Positions 31,652 to 33,639 of a DNA stretch of 33,639 bases are shown here, one piece after another. The position numbers and the translations under genes are program-made. A model generated the notes under the pieces. It was not told the DNA's origin. It did not search any database and was given only the letters and a program-made list of their open reading frames with translations. This DNA is from Lawsonibacter sp. (lineage in GTDB: Bacteria > Bacillota > Clostridia > Oscillospirales > Oscillospiraceae), in the NCBI GenBank assembly GCA_022794495.1, contig JAAWEX010000004.1, forward strand, positions 1 to 33,639, in the 5' to 3' direction. Each line of letters begins with the position of its first letter. Positions within the stretch are counted from its first letter, which is position 1.

Positions 31652-32206
31652 ATGGACAAGGACTATTGGAAAAAAGCCTATCGGGACATGTGGGGGGATT
31701 CCTCTAAAAGAGAGATCGTCTTGGCCCGGTGGATTGAACAGCTGACAGGCCGGCAGGTTGAGATTATCGGCCTGGGGGCTGGGAGCAGCGAATTTATCAG
31801 CGGCAGCGCCGAGGAACACGGGCACGACAAGGGGGACGCGGACCTGCATATCATAGACACCAATCTTTATATCGAGGTCACAGGCCCCCTGACCACCAAG
31901 GTTCCGGCCAGCGACCCCCTATGGTTCCGGCCGGATAAATTCAACAACGCTGTCAAACACGCGCGGCTGAATCACGACACCTTCTTTGCCCACCACTGTC
32001 CCGCAGAAAACCTCTGGCGGGTGATCCACATCGACCAGCCCCTTATCGACCGGCTCTTGTGCCATGAATTTCCCGTAATTCACCCCAGAATCCGCGGGAA
32101 CGTGGAGACCTATGTGGAGGTCCCCGCCGAAGATTCCTGCGTACAGCCGCTGGAATTTCTGGCGTGCTACCTGCTGGAGCATATCCCCCAGCCGGCGGAG
32201 GGATGA
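31652..32206 (+). CDS. Hypothetical protein, possible PD-(D/E)xK-like fold
   Basis: I do not recognise a named family. The protein has 184 residues, is soluble and has no signal peptide. The middle reads KGDADLHI..NLYIEVTGPL (about 60-80): an Asp (62 or 64), a short beta hairpin and an Ile-Glu75-Val-Thr77, which resembles the D..ExK core of PD-(D/E)xK nucleases except that Thr stands in place of Lys. An upstream helix with Glu29 (ARWIEQLTG) and several His (HHCPAENL, HIDQ) would fit a metal-binding protein. Start ATG 31652 has GGGAGG upstream. The next gene begins four bases after its stop, so the two form an operon. The nuclease idea is a guess. Confidence 0.75.
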   Translation: MDKDYWKKAYRDMWGDSSKREIVLARWIEQLTGRQVEIIGLGAGSSEFISGSAEEHGHDKGDADLHIIDTNLYIEVTGPLTTKVPASDPLWFRPDKFNNAVKHARLNHDTFFAHHCPAENLWRVIHIDQPLIDRLLCHEFPVIHPRIRGNVETYVEVPAEDSCVQPLEFLACYLLEHIPQPAEG

Positions 32207-32210
32207 AGCT

Positions 32211-32807
32211 ATGATTGAATTGATCGGGTATCTGGGCTCCGCCCTTGTGGTGCTCTCCATGCTGATGTCCTCCGTGGTCAAGCTGCGGGTCATCAACACC
32301 ATCGGCAGCGGCATTTTCGCGGCCTACGCCCTGATGATCCACTCCTACCCCACCGCTCTGATGAATTTCTGTCTGGTGGGCATCAATATCTGGAACCTAA
32401 TCAAGCTGCGGCAGAAGGACCAGCGCTACGAGCTGGTGGAAGAAGTGCAGGGGAACGGTCTTCTGGACTACTTGCTCAGCTATTACCGGGAGGATATCAA
32501 AAAATATTTTCCCGCCTTTCCAGAGGACGCCGGAATGGACCGGGCCTACATTGTCTGCTGCAGCGGAAATCCCGCCGGCGTTCTGCTGGGGACGGACGGC
32601 GGCCCCGGAATATTGAGGGTGAGCTTGGATTACTCCACCCCCACCTACCGGGACTGCTCAATCGGGGCCTACCTGTACGCTAAGCTCCCCTCCAGAGGAA
32701 TCCACACCCTGGTTTTCACCGGGGACGGCTCCCAGGAGCACACCGCTTACTTGACAAAAATGGGCTTTGCAAAAGAGAATGGCGTTTACATTAAGCATCT
32801 GGACTGA
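32211..32807 (+). CDS. YgjV-like membrane protein with acetyltransferase-like C-terminus
   Basis: 198 residues. The N-terminal 65-75 residues form three closely spaced hydrophobic helices (ELIGYLGSALVVLSMLMSS, VINTIGSGIFAAYALMIHS, ALMNFCLVGINIWNLIKL), the pattern of the YgjV family. The remainder (about 80-198) is soluble and ends SQEHTAYLTKMGFAKENGVYIKHL, the usual end of a GNAT acetyltransferase fold, but the acetyl-CoA loop (Q/RxxGxG/A) is not evident. The function is unknown. Start ATG 32211 has GGAGGG upstream; the frame open to 32112 overlaps the preceding gene. It is cotranscribed with the hypothetical gene before it. Confidence 0.85.
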   Translation: MIELIGYLGSALVVLSMLMSSVVKLRVINTIGSGIFAAYALMIHSYPTALMNFCLVGINIWNLIKLRQKDQRYELVEEVQGNGLLDYLLSYYREDIKKYFPAFPEDAGMDRAYIVCCSGNPAGVLLGTDGGPGILRVSLDYSTPTYRDCSIGAYLYAKLPSRGIHTLVFTGDGSQEHTAYLTKMGFAKENGVYIKHLD

Positions 32808-32829
32808 CGCCTGTCATATTGGGGAAACG

Positions 32830-32859
32830 AAAAGCCCGGAGCGCAGGCTCCGGGCTTTT
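32830..32859. terminator. Bidirectional terminator between YgjV-like gene and groEL
   Basis: AAAAGCCCGGAG (32830-32841), loop CGCAGG, and the exact complement ending in TTTT (32848-32859), between convergent genes. Confidence 0.93.
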
Positions 32860-32870
32860 AATGTTATGGC

Positions 32871-33639
32871 TTAGTACATGCCGCCCATGTCGGGGGCGGG
32901 AGCGGGGGGAGCGGGGGGCTGGGGCTTGTCGGCCACCAGGGACTCGGTGGTCAGCAGGATGGAGGCGATGGAGGCGGCGTTCTCCAGGGCGGAGCGGGTG
33001 ACCTTGGTGGGGTCCACGATGCCGGCGGGGATCATGTCCACATAGGTCTCGTGGTAGGCGTCGAAGCCGTAGCCGGTCTTGCCGGCGGTCTTCACCTTCT
33101 CCAGCACCACAGAGCCGTCGATGCCGGCGTTGGCGGCAATCTGGCGCATGGGCTCGGTAAGGGCCTTGACGATGATGTTGATGCCGGTGCGCTCGTCGCC
33201 CTCGGTCTCGGCCAGCAGCTTCTCCACGGCGGCCACGGCGTTCACATAGGCGGTGCCGCCGCCGGCCACAATGCCCTCTTCCACGGCGGCCCGGGTGGCG
33301 TTCAGGGCGTCCTCAATGCGCAGCTTCTTCTCCTTCATCTCCACCTCGGTGGCGGCGCCCACCTTGACCACAGCCACGCCGCCGGCCAGCTTGGCCAGCC
33401 GCTCCTGGAGCTTCTCACGGTCATAGTCAGAGGTAGTGACCTCGATCTGACTCTTGATCTGGCCGATGCGGGCCTTAATTTCCTCAGAGGAGCCGGCGCC
33501 GTTGACGATGGTGGTGTTCTCCTTGGTGATCTTCACCTGACGGGCGGAACCCAGCATATCCATCTGGGCCTCCTTCAGCTCCAGGCCCACGTCGGCGGAG
33601 ATGACCTGGCCGCCGGTGAGGATGGCGATATCCTGGAGC
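32871..33639 (-). CDS. groL: Chaperonin GroEL, C-terminal half (cut by window edge)
   Basis: The last 256 residues of the 60-kDa chaperonin, which folds proteins inside a double-ring chamber with GroES. Typical sequence is present: [14 protein letters not shown] at the edge, [43 protein letters not shown] and the equatorial-domain end [20 protein letters not shown] with the ATP-site region intact. The frame is open to base 33639; any start inside the window is artificial. The tail is [18 protein letters not shown], a Pro/Ala-rich linker with a single GGM in place of the usual repeated GGM motif, a variant common in Clostridia. groES and the promoter lie outside the window. Confidence 0.98.
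   Translation of the reverse strand, partial: LQDIAILTGGQVISADVGLELKEAQMDMLGSARQVKITKENTTIVNGAGSSEEIKARIGQIKSQIEVTTSDYDREKLQERLAKLAGGVAVVKVGAATEVEMKEKKLRIEDALNATRAAVEEGIVAGGGTAYVNAVAAVEKLLAETEGDERTGINIIVKALTEPMRQIAANAGIDGSVVLEKVKTAGKTGYGFDAYHETYVDMIPAGIVDPTKVTRSALENAASIASILLTTESLVADKPQPPAPPAPAPDMGGMY

Noticed and set aside
1-33639. tRNA genes, rRNA genes, insertion sequences or prophage genes
   Set aside because: None seen on either strand: no transposase, integrase or phage structural protein frames and no cloverleaf-like GTTCRA-containing segments that I could fold.

Overview
The window reads as chromosome of a GC-rich, low-motility-type anaerobic Firmicute, most likely a member of the Oscillospiraceae/Ruminococcaceae (Flavonifractor/Oscillibacter-like). 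This is inferred from strong AGGAGG-type ribosome binding sites, frequent GTG/TTG starts, Clostridia-type small proteins (DUF1292, the PheB-type ACT protein), a YesM/YesN two-component pair, and a base composition that looks like roughly 60 % GC. No rRNA, tRNA, CRISPR array, insertion sequence or prophage gene is visible. It is mostly core genome with accessory transport and catabolic modules.

Layout. (1) 1-3481, plus strand: the end of an HpcH/HpaI aldolase gene followed by a complete TRAP transporter (small permease, large permease, binding protein), closed by a strong terminator. (2) 3500-4342: a decayed, N-terminally truncated copy of a two-P-loop ATPase. (3) 4474-5697: a Kv-type potassium channel with two C-terminal TrkA_C domains. 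(4) 5739-8108, minus strand: a pair of short ChrA-family transporters behind the ATPase ychF. (5) 8286-13885, minus strand: an apparent five-gene operon (class IV aminotransferase, two NhaC-family antiporters, a TauE/SafE permease, a FadR-type GntR regulator) with a good sigma70 promoter and a perfect TTGGT-AAT-ACCAA operator just downstream of its -10 box. (6) 14060-17203, minus strand: pheB-type ACT protein, homoserine dehydrogenase and aspartokinase, the entry to threonine/methionine/lysine synthesis, with palindromic repeats between the genes. (7) 17412-20171, minus: a class A penicillin-binding protein with a Pro/Asn/Asp-rich tail, divergent from a DUF1292 gene. (8) 20761-21226: an intergenic region that folds like a 6S-type RNA and ends in an intrinsic terminator, followed by the promoter of a PpiC/SurA-like foldase. 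(9) 22771-24756, minus: a secreted leucine-rich-repeat protein and deoxyribose-phosphate aldolase. (10) 24922-31418, minus: a YesN-type regulator, a YesM-type kinase and a three-component ABC importer of the Fe3+/phosphonate/sugar-phosphate binding-protein class. (11) 31652-32807, plus: two small genes, a hypothetical protein and a YgjV-like membrane protein with an acetyltransferase-like tail. (12) 32871-end, minus: the C-terminal half of groEL.

The observations most worth following are the regulated aminotransferase/NhaC/NhaC/TauE operon, whose aminotransferase appears to carry His where the family has its catalytic Lys; the structured RNA before the foldase gene; a shared extended -35 sequence (CCTCTTGCAT) at three promoters; and a family of GTAGGGG-ended palindromic intergenic repeats.
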